NCBI RefSeq assembly: GCF_964355755.1
Contig: NC_092679.1
Span: 21,609,432 to 21,669,431 of the forward strand
Length of the DNA stretch: 60,000 nucleotides
Source of the DNA: Antedon mediterranea
Lineage: Eukaryota > Echinodermata > Crinoidea > Comatulida > Antedonidae
Direction of reading: 5' to 3'
Shown piece by piece: positions 1-15,100 of this stretch (position 1 is the first letter of the stretch; every line of letters begins with the position of its first letter). Both the position numbers and the translations under genes were made by a program. Under the pieces are notes generated by a model that was not told where the DNA came from, searched no databases, and saw nothing but the letters and a program-made list of their open reading frames with translations.

Positions 1-118
1 AAAGAGGCGTGTCTTTATAAGTATAAACAAATTCATTTGATTTTTTACATGATTATTAAACTGTAATAGTTAAACCAAAATGTTTTTAAACCGTGATTAT
101 TTTATTATTTATTTATAG

Positions 119-3100
119 ATTGTAAAGCAGTGTCAGGTTATTTTGAATTTCTTAGCCGCCGACGGAAACATCACCACCAAGCATATTGACTGCATCTGGA
201 ACACGGCCCAACTTAAACACTCTAGTCGTTATGTGCATGATCTGCTACCTCACCTCATCAAGCACCTGGAACCCGTACCCCTATTTCACCTATTGAAACT
301 TGTGTCTAGCCTCTCACCCTCGGCCCACACTGAACAGGTAAGTGGATACATGCGCATTTTTCTTAATTTGTATAGTTTTATTTTCCAAAAAATCACCTAT
401 TGATTTGTGGTACATAATATAGATACAAGTAAACTATATCATTCCTAATCTTTATTAAAACCAGGATTTTATACTGTATTCCTATATTTGTGACTCATTT
501 CTCAGTCTTCATGCTATCTGTATGAGTCACTTCTGCTATCTTCCATTCTAATTTGTGTCAGGTGTGTGTAAAGTAGTATTTCCCATGGGTGAACTGGTCC
601 TAAGAGACAATTTCCTGTTTAAATATTAGAAACATGCTGCTTGACTTGAATAGTGAATTCTATCTTCTGAAATTGTAATTTTTTAAGAAATCACATGATG
701 CTACTGTATTACACAGACATAGACAATTATATATATTAATAATCAATGTTTCATATTATTTTATAATCATATAATAATGATTGGTGTAAATGTTTGCCCT
801 ACTCTTTATGTCATTCATTTAACATTTATTTATAAACAGTTCAAGAAATATAAGAAGCATACATTTACAATAACTTAAATGGTACTGTTAAATAACTGTT
901 TCTGGGATCGGAAAAAGAAGTAAAAGAATTTGTCAAATACCAACCCCTAAAAAAAAAAAAACAAAAACAAAGCAAATGTAAAGTACATATTGAGATACAC
1001 TGTGTTCTCTGTCATACTCTAATTCACAGTTCTAACCAATTTCAAATAGCAGGATTGATGATGGGTTTATTTACAGACATGTTTATAATGAATAACAATT
1101 CTTTGGGTATTAGTAGATAACAGTATGATAATGCACAGTTCTCAACAAATTTATGCAAAAAAGGCTTGCAAGGATTGATGACTGGTATACATACATGTTT
1201 TGAACAGAATTTTGAGCCAAATAAAGACACAGTAATTGTTTGTTTCTAACTTATTGTAAATTTTATTTGCATTAATATATTTTTTCAGACATTATTTTTG
1301 AGTCAAGTTCTAACCAAGTGCATTTGGAGCAATGCTCTATCAACTCAAGTTGTTACATCTACCCCGCATAAAAAGCCACAAGCGCAGTATCCCGTTATTA
1401 GAAGAAATTTACAAGGTAAATCTGTTTATTTAGAGTACAGTAGAACTTTGGAAACTAACTAGAAGCAATATATGTTTAAACACTACAGCCAATATAATTC
1501 AGGGAACACCTCTTTTCAGGGAACACTCTTTTAAGGAGAAAGTTTCTTGTGAAACGAACTAGAAGAATGTTTAAACAGCTACAGCCTACACTATTCAGGG
1601 AACACTCCTTTTAAGGAGACACTAGAAGGGTGTTTAAACAGCTACATTCAACACTATTTAGCGAACACCCATTTAAGGAGACACTTTCCTAAAAAAAGAA
1701 TGGCAACTTTGTTGTCTCCTTTAAGCCCGGTCTACACTACTAAAAAAAGTGCAATGTGCCCAAATATGATAGTGATATATCCATATATGGTCAACAGCAC
1801 ATTTTTTTTTGCATAGAGTTTTATAGTGTAGACAGAGCTTAAGTGTTTTTCTGTATTAATAATACTAATTTGGTGATTTTTTTCTGCCTGGAAAATGTTA
1901 TAATACTCTTAAGTTCTGTCTACACTATCAAACTAGTTTGAAAAAAAAAGTGTGATGTGACCAATATATGGGTACATCACATTTTTTCTCACATAAAGTT
2001 TGATAGTGTAACAGAGCTTTATTATAAATTGTATAACTTGTGTTTAGGTATGCGTCATGCAGGGCATCACAGTCTTAGCAATAGCAATGAGAGTATGCAC
2101 ACACAAGTTAGTGATGTTGAACAGGAAACTCATCACCACTTCCATAGAGATGATGAGGTAAGCATAGATGACCATAAAAGAAATAACATTGTTCAAATTA
2201 GGAGTGTTAATCAGTTTTAAAAAAAAGTTAAAATTACAATCTACATGATAACATGTATTTAACCTGTGATCACTGACATTAAGCGAACTTACTTCTTCCA
2301 CAAGATCTTAATAGTAAGATAAATACATACGTTATAGTAGGCAAACAAACGGGTGCCATTTGGTGGCAGCAGTCGACACAAAGGGAACCTTAGGGGAGAA
2401 GAAAGTTATTATATGTTCCATCCACACATGTGCACAATTCAGCCCAGTTAGGTTGCAAGTCGCAGGTTATTCCAACACATTTACATTATAGTATTGAAAT
2501 GTCCATGAGGTTGTAAATTGACAGACAAATTCATGCAACAATTGTAATATGAGTCGGTTTTTTTTTTTATTGGATTTTGAATATATATTGCTAATTTTTA
2601 TAGGCTGAAGAAATGTTAGATGTTGTTGGAATGGAAGACTCCGGTGAGTGCATCAAGCTAGATGGTTCGTCAAAAGATTTCACGATTCCTCCGAAGAAAT
2701 GTATACATAAATGCAGACTAATCAAAAGACACCGAACAAAACGTAGACAGCAGATGTTGAGCAGGCACTCATCGTCCAATGAGTCAAACGGGGACGATTC
2801 CGACAACATAGATTCCGAGAACGAGGCTCTCGCAACCAGTCCCGAACCTATGGATAGCGAGAGTGGGGAATCTAACGAAGAACAAGCTGGTAGTGAAGCC
2901 AGTGAATCTAGTATGGACACGCCAACAAAGTTATCACCGTGCTTAAAAAATATTAAAGAATGTAATCGGAGCGACGGTAGTAGCGTAGGTAGCAGTAAGC
3001 ACGAGCTTGAGGAGATAGATCGGTTACGAGAAGACTTATCTGAAAGTCCAATCAAAGCCAAACGAGCAACGATAAACTTAGATCATACTTTTAAAAGACA

Positions 3101-6100
3101 AAGACTGCAAGCATTACGCAAGTCTAAACCGTTTAGACTAAAAGACGAGATTCTTTCCGATAGCGACAACGATGAGGAAGATGAAAGCGTAAAAAAATGT
3201 GAAAAGTTAGTCCAGGTTGTTTCGGGGATGCACGTTTACCCGAACGCCTCCGATATTTTGGACTCTGATGTGGATAATTTAATTGTGTTGTCGTCTCAAC
3301 GGCGGTGTTCACAATCTGAGGAGTTTACGGGCGAGATCAGTGCTGACGTGGAAGTTTATGATTGTAGAGGTTTTAAACCATTTCCTCAAGGGATTAGAAA
3401 GTAAGTGAACTATAATAGAACCTCTATTAAGGGGACACCTTCAGGACCCAAAAAAGTGTCCTCTTAATTTCCCCCTCTCCCTAACCTTTGCCTGAATAGG
3501 ATGTGTTCTACTGTCTATTAATCTTCATCTTTTACTTGACATTTTTTTTTAATGTGATAGAATATAGTACTTCATAAAAGAATCTTTCTTTGATTGAATC
3601 TAGCATTGATATTTTAAGCCCTGAAGACATAAGCTGTAGCAGTTCCCAGGGCAGTACCAAATCAGAGAAGAACATGGCAGATTTTGATGGTGAGGACTCC
3701 ACTGGTGAGGATGAGTTTATCCAGTTGAATCAGCAGCTACATCTGCAATTGAAAGGGCAGCTTAGTCTGCCAGAGATTGACTCGGTGTATGCAAAACATG
3801 CTAAAGGTTAGTAATAGTACACATGCTCAAGTGTATTTCTTTGAAAGGGAAATTACGCCTGCTGGAGAATCGGACTCAAGCTTCTCTTAGTGTTAAATAT
3901 TTGAATGGTGTCATCAGTCCTAATGCACTTGTATGACCCACTAAACAACCCCCGTGAGAGGTGTGTCATTTGTTCCGATGTGCGTTATACCTTATGAATA
4001 CCATGCTTAAAAAAGTGTGACTTGCCTTTAGGTGACCATAACGCACCCATGATATGGTGGGTGGTAAAGTGACTGACATTGACACACCATTGTTCATTGA
4101 TGTGACATACTCCTGCATCAATAATTATTTGTAAATGACATTTGACATGCACCTGTCCCAAGGGATAGAGGGTTGACAAGTGCATAATGTCTTTCTAAAG
4201 AAAAATTGCTGTGAAAAACAATTTAAGCCCACTGTGTATATAATTTGATAAAAACCATTGACTGTTTATTCTTGTTGTCACATCTTTTAATGTGAGCTAC
4301 CTAGCTTATAATCTTTGTATACATTTTTCCTCTTTGAACCATGGGCACCTAGGCTTGACTTCTTTCCCACATCAATTCAATTATGAGTCTGTGATCTTTG
4401 ATAGTGCCACCCAAGGATAATAATAAAGAATAATGGATAATTCTTATACTGAAAATTAAAAGGTGTTTTGGAATGAAAAATTTGATAACATGCTACAATT
4501 CTTATAGGTACGTGCTCTCTGAGGAGTTCTTGTGATGATCAGCAAGGACCGTATAAGGATTTCAATTTTGATGTAGTTTGTAAGAAGGGACACACTCTTC
4601 TTTGGGACTTGGTGCAAGATAGTATTGCTGTGAGTATCAGTCATAGTCTTTTACCTTTTTTCTTTACACTGGGCGACCTGGGTCAAGACTGTCATCCTAG
4701 AGGACCCAGTGTACTGTAGGACCATGATCAACACACCAGGAGATGATCTCTTACTTTTTTGAAAAGTGTAAAAATGTCTATGATTATCATGCTTATGTGT
4801 AACAGGACCAACAGCTTTATGGCATATTCGAAGAACGAGGCAATGAGAGTGTCTTACCTAAGGATACAAGAGTAAATGTGGCAGAGACAGGTCTCGAACC
4901 CATACATCTCGCATGCCAATATCCCCTTCCATTATTACGTCATGCTTTTCTCTCTTTTCTCTTGCTGGTGAAAGAAAATTAGAGGTTTATTTGTAAAATG
5001 CCTACCATATTAAACCTAATTTCTGGTTCAATTAAATTTCACTAGAATTCCAATTAATGTATTAACCTCACTGCTTTTACTCTACCTCCCTTATCGAACT
5101 GTTAAAGTTATCTGAGTGTCGTGTTTATGAGAGAAGGCTATTCTTAATTTTTATACAATTGTGATTTACTTTATTTTGTATGTATTGCTTAATTTTTTCA
5201 GTCCCAGCTAGGAGAAGGCTTAGCTGTAGAAGCGGAGAAGATGCTTAGTACACTAGTATGTGTTTTCCCTGAGAGGGAAATACGGATGAAGTTCGTTGAA
5301 GGATGCCTTGATAATTTAAAACACCACCGGTACGATTTTATTTTTTTAAACTGTTCTTTAAAACTGTAGATCCAGTATTCACAATTAGCTCTTTTGTAGA
5401 TTATCTCCTGTTGATAAGAGTAGCGAGTTACTTGTACACATCTCTTGGATGAGTGGTTGCCTGTAGTGGCTACATTGACATGTCATTCACAACTGTGCTT
5501 CATATTATTTAATTTATGTTACTTTTCTCTTTCAGATCTGTTGTCGTATCATTAAGACTTCTACCTAAACTCTTTGGTTCTTTTCAACAATATAGGAATA
5601 ACTGTAATACCCATTGGATTACTATGTAAGTTTATTTGTTTAAAAAATAGTTTTATTATATCAAGATGTCGGTAATTCAGAAATTTTAAACAAACACTGT
5701 TGTTTTTCAATTTCAATTCAATTTCTTTTTATTTCGGAAATATCATCCATATTAATAAACTTATAAACAGAAGAAGATCTTCATATCAGTGCCAGAATTA
5801 CACATTTTTCCTGTTTTGTTTCTGAATGTATGATGGCCAAGTGTACAATTTATAATTGATTTATGATACAGGGATGCACAGTGTTTCACAGGTTAATATC
5901 TAAAAACTCTTTTTTGCAGGTGGGCAGAAGAAGAACTTCACATGATGGAACATTTCTTTAAGGATTTAGTTTATTATACACAGAAAAGAAAGAATGGAGA
6001 AAGGGATAAAGGACTGTGAGTTTCATTTTTAGGTTTATATATAGTAAAATCTCTATTAAAGGACTCAGTACTGTATATCCTTAGTGGTGTATCCTTCATT

Positions 6101-9100
6101 TAACAGAAAGTGTTTTCTTAACAGCAATGTCCCCTTAATAGGAGTGTCCAAAAAGACGGGTTCTCCTCTGTAGTGTAATTGTATTGATTGAATATATCAT
6201 ATTTGTCATGAGTAAATGTTTATGGCTGTTTTAACTGCAATTTATATTGTTTCCTTGCAATGCTGTTTCTATGGTTTATTTGAAAACCCTGTATGCATAC
6301 AAACAGTGTCTCAATACATTATAGCATTAAATATATTTAAAACCACAGGAACAACATACACATATAATAAGTAATACATGATTATACAAGATGTTTATTC
6401 TTTTTATTTATCAGATATTCCCATTCAACTGAAGTGCAAGTCCGTCTTCAATTTCTAAACTGCGTGTTTTCCACACTTGGTTCTCCGGATGATTTCAGTA
6501 AGTGAAATAACTAAAATAGTATCATCTTATCTTATAAGATTTTGAGGGTCATATATTGGAGCTGTGGCACAAATATTTTTTATTTTCTTTTGTAGGGTTA
6601 TCTGTAGATCAAGTGGACATTCTTTGGTCTTGCCTTGCTACGGATGAAGAGTGTTCTGATGGTGCTTTAAACTGGTTTTTGAACCAGGCTAGGAACAAGG
6701 ATCAACAGCATCCACTGGGCCTAGAAACATTTAAACATATCTTTTTTAACAAAGTAAGTACTATTGAAAATGTAACTGCACAGGCAGACATGCAGGCCAT
6801 CGTATATTCAATATACCCTGTAATGTGTTGGCTTAGCTCCAGATTTCTACTTTAAACACCTACTTTCAAACAAACATTTGAACCACATTCAATGTGCTCT
6901 GTAAACAGTAGGCTTATCTCCAAATTGCCTACATGTTGTGTACAAGTGAAAATGGGGAATGGTTGAAACTATATCTACTGTATTATCCAGAGAGCATTAA
7001 TTTAAACATGTGGTACAGTATATATTTGACATGGTTTAATTAACTAATTAGATAGCATGAATTAAAACCTATTTATATGATGCTTTGATTCTTTTTCTTG
7101 AATAAATAATATATGAATAAATATAATATACATATATTGACTATGCTGATGAGCATGGTTTTTAACCGATCATGTTGTCACTCTTATATCATTTTTTTCA
7201 GATGCCTTTACTTGAAGCTGACACAATCAGTATGACTGGTTTAAAGCTATTTCAACAGTTATGTAGCTTAGCTAGACTAGCTAACTCATCTTATGACAGC
7301 CCTGCGGTTGAGGTATGTACTTTTTCTAAACACGAGTATTTAATTTTCTGTTATCCTTGCATATTCTAAAATTTAGATAAAGAATATGCAACAATACTAC
7401 TAGAAAGGGTTTTATGAATTACTTGTTTTCAATGTGTTTTCCTAATTGTAAAATAATTTTACAATTATTTTCTTCTAAGATGCCTGGGATTGAACAACTG
7501 TGGAAAATAGCATTAAGAGCCAAAAATACGGATGTCAGCATATCTGCTATACAGTACTTGAATACTTATTATATAAATGGTGAGATTTCTGATAAAAATG
7601 TTGTACATTTTTTTTTTACTTCTGTTTGTTTGAGGTGTAACATAGGATGCCGATTAAATAGTGCTTAGCACTCATGGCAATCCTCAGGGTGCTGCACCGT
7701 CGACATTGTATTTTTTGTTAATTTTTTACCTGAAAATTGAATAAAACAAAACAATAATAAAGTGAATTGACTTATACTATAATTAATTTGATATCTAAAA
7801 TGTAATCATTTTATTTTGTTGGCAGCTGGTAATGGCACATTAGAGAAGGAGGAGGAGTTTATTCAGCTATGCATGGAGAGTTTATCAGGTGCGTCAGCGA
7901 AGCTGGCTGACTCACAAGAATCTAGTTTACTGGTGCTACAAAGAGGTTTAATTTTATTAAAGACACATTTAGAAGCTTTTAAGAAACGGTAATTTTTTGT
8001 CATTTTAATAGTTTACTATTGCCATGGCAGATGAGATATGCCAAAAAAAATATATATATATAATTTTTCTTTTAATTCAATAAACATTTATTTCATCAAA
8101 TGCCATACAAATAATATTGAGCATAAAATAAGGACCAACCTAGAAGTAAACTGGCGCTTGGCGCTTTATTATTCGTCTTAGGTTTAATCTATAGACCAAA
8201 CATAGCCACAATGTAGCGCCTAGCATGATCAGTAGAGAACAATCCCTTACTATTTTAGATTAGTATACCAAGTTTGTTATGGTACATTGTATGTACACAG
8301 GACCAACGGCTTTGCATCTCATCTGAAGGACAACCTAATGAGCATTATGAGCAATGTGTCAGATATTTCTCGAACCCATGCCTCTTGCATGCTATTCTGA
8401 TATCCCTTACCATTATGCCATATTGGTCTCATAAAATTTACACAGTTTAAAACTATTTTGTTTACAGATATTCATATCACTTACGTCAATGGCAACTGCT
8501 CAGTAAAGGCATCACAAGTCATGAAAAAAACAAAGTACAAAATGATGCAGAAGTTATCAGAGTGGTCTGTCAGATGGCTAGCATGTCTGAAAAGGTATTG
8601 AACAAACTTGACTACTTTTCTCAGTTTTACAGTAATTAATTAGTTAATAACTTACTATAAAAGTAAATTGTTTAGTTCTACTTTCAAATAATTAAATGCA
8701 ATTATTAATTTCCTTTTTCTCCCAGTTCACATTAGAATTACATCTTAATGACCTAGTTGCTGACCTTAGGGCAGAGGTCACACATTTCTCTGAGCGGCTA
8801 CAAAAGCAGCGTGACGACAAACCCAGACAACCTATCACATCCACGACCCATGGCTTCTCCAGCCTGTCCAGTTTTCTACTGGATAATCACGGACCAGTAC
8901 GAATGATATCGGCTGGACATGAGCTAACATCGGATCTTGACGAAAAAATGTTGAAAGAGATGGCTTTTGTAGACTTTCAGGTATGTAGTACCATATTTAG
9001 CTCTGTGGTGGTCTAACTGTATGGTACCTTCCCTGCCATTGAGTGGTTGCAGGTTCAAATCCTGCCAGAACATTTTTTTTTATGATAAGCTATGCTTTTT

Positions 9101-12100
9101 TATGACATCATCTTCCATGTAAGGCACTTTCCATAATTTTATTTTTGATGGGTCAGACCTTTTAATCTCATTACATCACATTTTCATAACCTATGCTCAA
9201 TATGTTTGTAAAGTCATTATCCAGGAACCTGGTTTGAAATATTGGCCTGATTTTGAATTATGTGCCAATTTTTTTAATTCAATATAAATTATTATTAAAT
9301 TGCGTTGCAGCTTGTTTATGTATCTTTCGGAGCTATACGAAGAGAACGTAAACGGGACACAATGGATCTACCGTCGTCATGTCTACCGCCACCACCTCGG
9401 GAGAAATTACCCATGATGCTTCTCCTGCAAGAACCATACTTTAGTTGTCTTTTAAATCTTCTACAACAATTGGAAGATATGAAGTGTGAATCACAGGTAA
9501 ACACTAGCTTACCTAAAATGGCCACTATTCAGAAAGTTTAAGATTATTTCAAAGCCACAATTTAAAAGTTATGTTGTCCCCCTGAAAAAATAATTTGTTT
9601 TAATTATTATTTTTTTATATATACCATTTTAATGTCACATTAGTTCACTTTTCACCAAAAATTAAATTTAAAAAATGTTTTTTACCTGAAAAAACTGTAA
9701 TTCAAAATTATTTTCAGTTAAATTTAACTGCTTATATTGTCGATTTAGAGGTGAAATAATTTGTGTGTTTATTTGTTTTCTATGGAAGTGATTATAAAAA
9801 CTGCAAAATAGCCTATTCAAAGTCTGATTTTATTAATCTTAATTGTTCATGTTTTGGGGGACAATACATGTTTTTAACTTGCTAAAGTAAGCCACTGACT
9901 TCTGGAACAATTTCTTGTCCTTGTAAAACTGGACTTTTTTTCTTATATACAAGACTATTCCTTGCTTACGATCCCTTTTTCATCATTGTCTTAACTTTAT
10001 TATACAGTAATTGGCACAGTATGTTCTTTAAATCCTTAAGACCTAATTTATATTATCATATAGATACAATTACGTTAATATTTTGTTTTGTTTTGTTGAA
10101 ACAGGATGAGCAAAACAAACAAGACTACATGTCCAGAGCTCAAGTACTATCAAGAAACGTCTGGGATCTATTAATGCTCCTACCAACCAGTGCTGATATG
10201 CTTAATAAATTTAAGAATATTAAAGTTACTACTAAGGTCAGTAGAACCCTATTAAGAGGACACCCTTTTGACCCCTTAAAGGAGGTGTCCCCTGAATAGT
10301 GGTTACCATAGTGTTAAGACATATATTGCTTCTTGTTAGTTTTAAAGGAGTTCATTTAAGTTCATTTAATAGGAGAATATATTAAAAAATTGATAAGCAA
10401 GACTGTGCCATTATTGTAGATTTCTTAAAGCTCAGTCTACACTATCAAACTTTATGTGACAAAAAAAAATGTGATGTGCCCATATATGAACACAATGATG
10501 TCATATCACTACCATAGTGCATATTCCATATTTGGGCACATCACATAAAGTTTGATAGTGTAGACAGAGGTTTTTAAAAATAGAAAATTAATTTATTTAA
10601 TATTTGTAATTTTTAGGAAGAACAAACCAGCAGAAGGTTATCAGATGGCAATGTGCAGTCAAGCGTGAACTGGAGTGAGTTGTTGGATGAGAGCAAGTTG
10701 CATAAATTACTGTACTCATTACAAATCATTGAAACACTTGGACAACCTGCTAAAGGAAGCAAAAGAAGCAAATCAGTGGTAAGAAGTACTAAGAAATTTA
10801 TTTGTTGTGATCGTAGCAGTGACAGATTCGAGATTTTGAAATATGGGGCAGAGGGCCTAAAGTTCTGTCTACACTATCAAATTACTTTGACAAAAAAATG
10901 TGATGTACCCAAATATGGTAGGGATGCCCAAATATTGTAGTGATATGCCCAAATATTGTATTGATATGCCCAAATATGGTAGTGATATTCCCAAATATGG
11001 TAGTGATATGACATCACCATGTCCATATGGGCACATCACATAAAGTTTGATAGTGTAGACAGAGCCTAAAAATGTGAAATTAAGTACTGAACATATCCTA
11101 ATGTCCTATAGGTTGTATTGTAATTTACTAACCCTAACCCTACACTATCAAACTTTATGTGACAAAAAATGTGATGTGCCCATATATGGACATGATGATG
11201 TCATATTACTACCATGTTTCATATATCCTCACTATATTTGGGCACATCACATTTTTTTTGTTAAACTAGTTTGATAGTGTAGTGTTACACTTTTTTATAC
11301 CGTCACCACTCATAATTGGTTCGTGAAATCTAATACATTTCCTTCAGAACACCCCAATTTTAAATCGTTGAAATAACAATAAATGTTATATTTTTGTAGG
11401 CTGCTATTGGTAGAGCTGATATTTCTCAACAACCTGGGACTTCAGATTTAGGCAACATACAGGTTAGTAGTATAATGTGAGTACTTACTTGGATAAACCA
11501 ATCAATGCCATTGTTTTCTCTTTGAATTGCCACATGTTATAACGTTTCCCTTCATTCAAATAGTAATAATAGTTTATCTATTTTGCATACCTTTTAATTG
11601 ATGCAAATATTTTACATTGCAACTTTATCAAATATTGTTTTTTATTTGTTTCAGGCTTCTAAGAGTGACTCGTGCTTATATAGTACTGAATCGGATGATG
11701 ATAGCAAAGATGTATGGTCATTAATGGTAAGAGTGTCATACTTGAAACATATGCGCATGTACAGAATGACTTTAGTACTCAACAGCTACTTATTCATGAT
11801 AATGAAAGCTCCTCATTGTTTCTACTACTAAGTTTTTGTCAGGACTTGGTTGTTTTAATGTTTTTGTTTGATTGTATATGTTTGTATGATGTAGTATGTT
11901 TAAGCGGATATTAGCCATTGATGGTATTTGCAGCAATAAAGAAATTTAATTGAATTCTGTGTTTTTTTTTTGTCACAGTTTATCAAGACAGGTGGTTTAA
12001 AACATCTTTTTAGCATCTTCATGTCTGGCCATCTTGAACCAAAAGAAGACCAACAATGGACCATTGTAAGTTTAATCTTCATGTCCATATATGGGCATGC

Positions 12101-15100
12101 CACATAAAGTTTGATAGTGTAGACAGAGCTTTAAAAATGTAAAACATATGTACTATGTATACAAATTGCTTGAACACTTTATTTTGTTTTTATTTTAGTG
12201 GCAACAAGATTGTTTAGCGTGTGTGCTCAAACTGATCAATGAGTTTGCGTTGGACCAGGTGACAATGGAAATTGGACAAGATGACGTGTTTGACAGTTTA
12301 CCAGAGTTTGACGTATTACCTAAGAAGTCAAGGGGCGGAAAGAACAAACCATTCACAGACGAGAAGAAGTCTGTCAAGCGGCTGTCTCAAGTAAGTAACT
12401 TACTTCCTAAAGAAATTTCTGAAGAGTAGAAAATCTTACGAAATGTTGGTGTTCAAGATGTTTTGGACTTTTCTGGTTGTTCTGAGATATTTTGACACAA
12501 GTTTATGCTTTTTATTTTAGGAATTGTTAGAGATGATGTCACAAGATGGAGTATTAACTAAGTTAATGGATGTTTTGTACCAAGCAGCTGCAATGAGGGA
12601 AACTGGGCAAGTGCAATCGGGCTATTGGGGTAAGCAGATTCAACAAATATTCCGTCAAACGCAACATACGTGTCCCTGTGGCTGTATTTAATAATAATAC
12701 CTAGGCTAAGGGAAACAGTTACACTTCAAATTTTACAAATTCTCCTATGACTTTAGTTAAAGTGTAATTGATTGAATTTGAATCCATACGACATACTATT
12801 AAACGCCTAAAATTAAATTTACAACAATCAACAACATAATAGTGTGTAGATTTAAAGAAACATTTGAATTGATATAATTTATTCTTACAGTTGTGCATTA
12901 TGCAATGATGCTACTCAAGTCCTGGGGAACGAGTAACTCAACGGTCAAGAGTCAGTTGGTCAAAAGTCCAAACTTTGACCAATGGCTACTTCGCATGGTG
13001 TTGAAAACACCAGAGGTATGTTTGTTTGGTGTCACAATGATTGTAAACTTCTGTGAATACTTACCTGAATAAAACGCCACAATTTTATTTAATCTGATTT
13101 AATATTTCAACAAATATTATGTCATCATCATGAAACATATAATTTCATCAGTAGTATGTTTTAAATTTGTTTTTTAATGTTTTATTTTTTTTTTAAATCT
13201 GATTCTGGTAGGAGTTTTTTTATTCCGACGGTTTAATTAGTGGTGGTGTTTATCATTATGTATTCTGATGATTGTTTTGTTGTACGTTATAGAGAAAAGG
13301 GAAACAAAATAAATTAAATAAACCTAAAAAACTGATATTTTACAGCGGTACGTTCGGAATGAAGTTCGCAACGGTTTGTTTGATCTTTGTGAGGACAATA
13401 AAGAACCTTGTCAGAAGTTTATATGGTCCCTTCTTTCAACTCTCCTTAATTTCTTACCAGTTGCCCAAGAAATTAAACCAAAGAAGGTGAGTGTATTTAT
13501 TTATTTATTATTTTTTTTTTTTTCAATTTACAGATGTATTTTCCACCAAAAACATGAAAAATTCAGATTACTAAAATCCGAATTAGGCCACTTTGCAATT
13601 TTAGTAAAGTTATTCAAATCTGTAGAAAAAAAACCCTACAAAAATAATTATTTCACTTATAAAAAGACAAAAGAAACAGTTAATTTAAACCAAAAACCAT
13701 TGTCTGATTTTTACTTTTATTACATTTTTTTCAGGTAAATCATTTTCGATACAATTTTTAGTCAAAGTGAATAACTATTATGTGACATTAAAATGGCATA
13801 TTGTTAAAAAATTGTTTAGGGGGACAATATATCTTAATGTAACAAAATCAATTGTATTTAATTTGTTCAAGTTTAGTATGGTTTTACTAATTTGTGCTCA
13901 TGTACTTTGTTACTATTAAAAATGGTTTAGGCAATTAAAAAACGTTTTCTACTTCCTGAGTACTTTACAATTTCATAATTGCTCTTTATCAATCTAATTA
14001 TCTTCTCCAGTTTGATGATGAGTATGATAATCCAGGACCTGGTTGCCGTGACTACTTCTGGTTATTGTGCGCTCTTATGGACAAGGTTCAACGACCAGAG
14101 GATGATGATGAGTTTGAGAAGATGATCATTAAAATTAATTCCATAATAGAACACCTTGCAGAGGCACTTACAAGGTAAATTTATGAATTTTCTATGAAAC
14201 ACGGAAGTGATTTACTTTGTACAACTGAGGTATACATGGAATCTGACACATAAGTCATAGTGATAGTCAATATACAGTAATAATATGAATAAATAAGAAC
14301 ATTAATAATGATTTCACACTAAAAAGAAAAAATAAATTTGTCTGACAGACAATTGGATTATTTTTTGCTTTAAATTACAATTTCTTCAGGTAAACACATT
14401 TTTTTCTATCAAATTTTTGGTCAAAATGGATTACTATTATGTGAAATTAAAATGGCATATTAAAAAAAATATTTTTAAGAGTAAGACAATAAAATTTGTT
14501 TGTTTTAGTTTAGAATTGGTTCTTATGTCACATAATCATTTTTTAAATGAATTTTTTTACTTTTACAGTCGTCCAATATTTGAAGATCGCCATACGACTG
14601 ATGAAGACAAAACACTAACAGGATTGTTAAAGCTCAGTACATCAGCACTCAAGCATGACCCGCCTTTCAAATTTAGCAAGGAAGGACAGGTTTGTTTTCC
14701 CAATTAGAATGACCTCTGACCTATGACTGTATGGTCTATATGATTAAAGTGGTTAAAGCAGTCACTACAGTCATAATATAAATAATAATGTCATAAATAA
14801 TCTCATAAATATTAATATCATATATAAAGTTTCAAGAAGTTTCATTTTTCTGGTGGTAAGGACTTAAAACTGGACAGGTTTAGTGTACGCATTTGCTCAT
14901 GTTAATTTTTTTTTAAACCGGGCCCATCCTCCGGAAAGAAAAGTGGTTATCCCGGTGGTCTAGTTCTATTCAGCCCCTTTCATTAATCATGGCCAATGAC
15001 CCTACCAGAAACGAACTACAAGATGGAGGATTAACCAACTATTAACCTTGACTGTATGTAGACTGAATATTACAGTATAACTACTATTTAATACATACCC

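Noticed and set aside
2591-3061. 156-codon antisense open frame opposite the USP34 acidic exon
   Set aside because: It is the shadow of a biased Ser/Glu-rich coding exon; no domain and no splice structure of its own.
13487-13738. Read-through open frame after the exon at 13346
   Set aside because: A clean gtgagt donor follows the conserved coding part, and the extension is the family E element.
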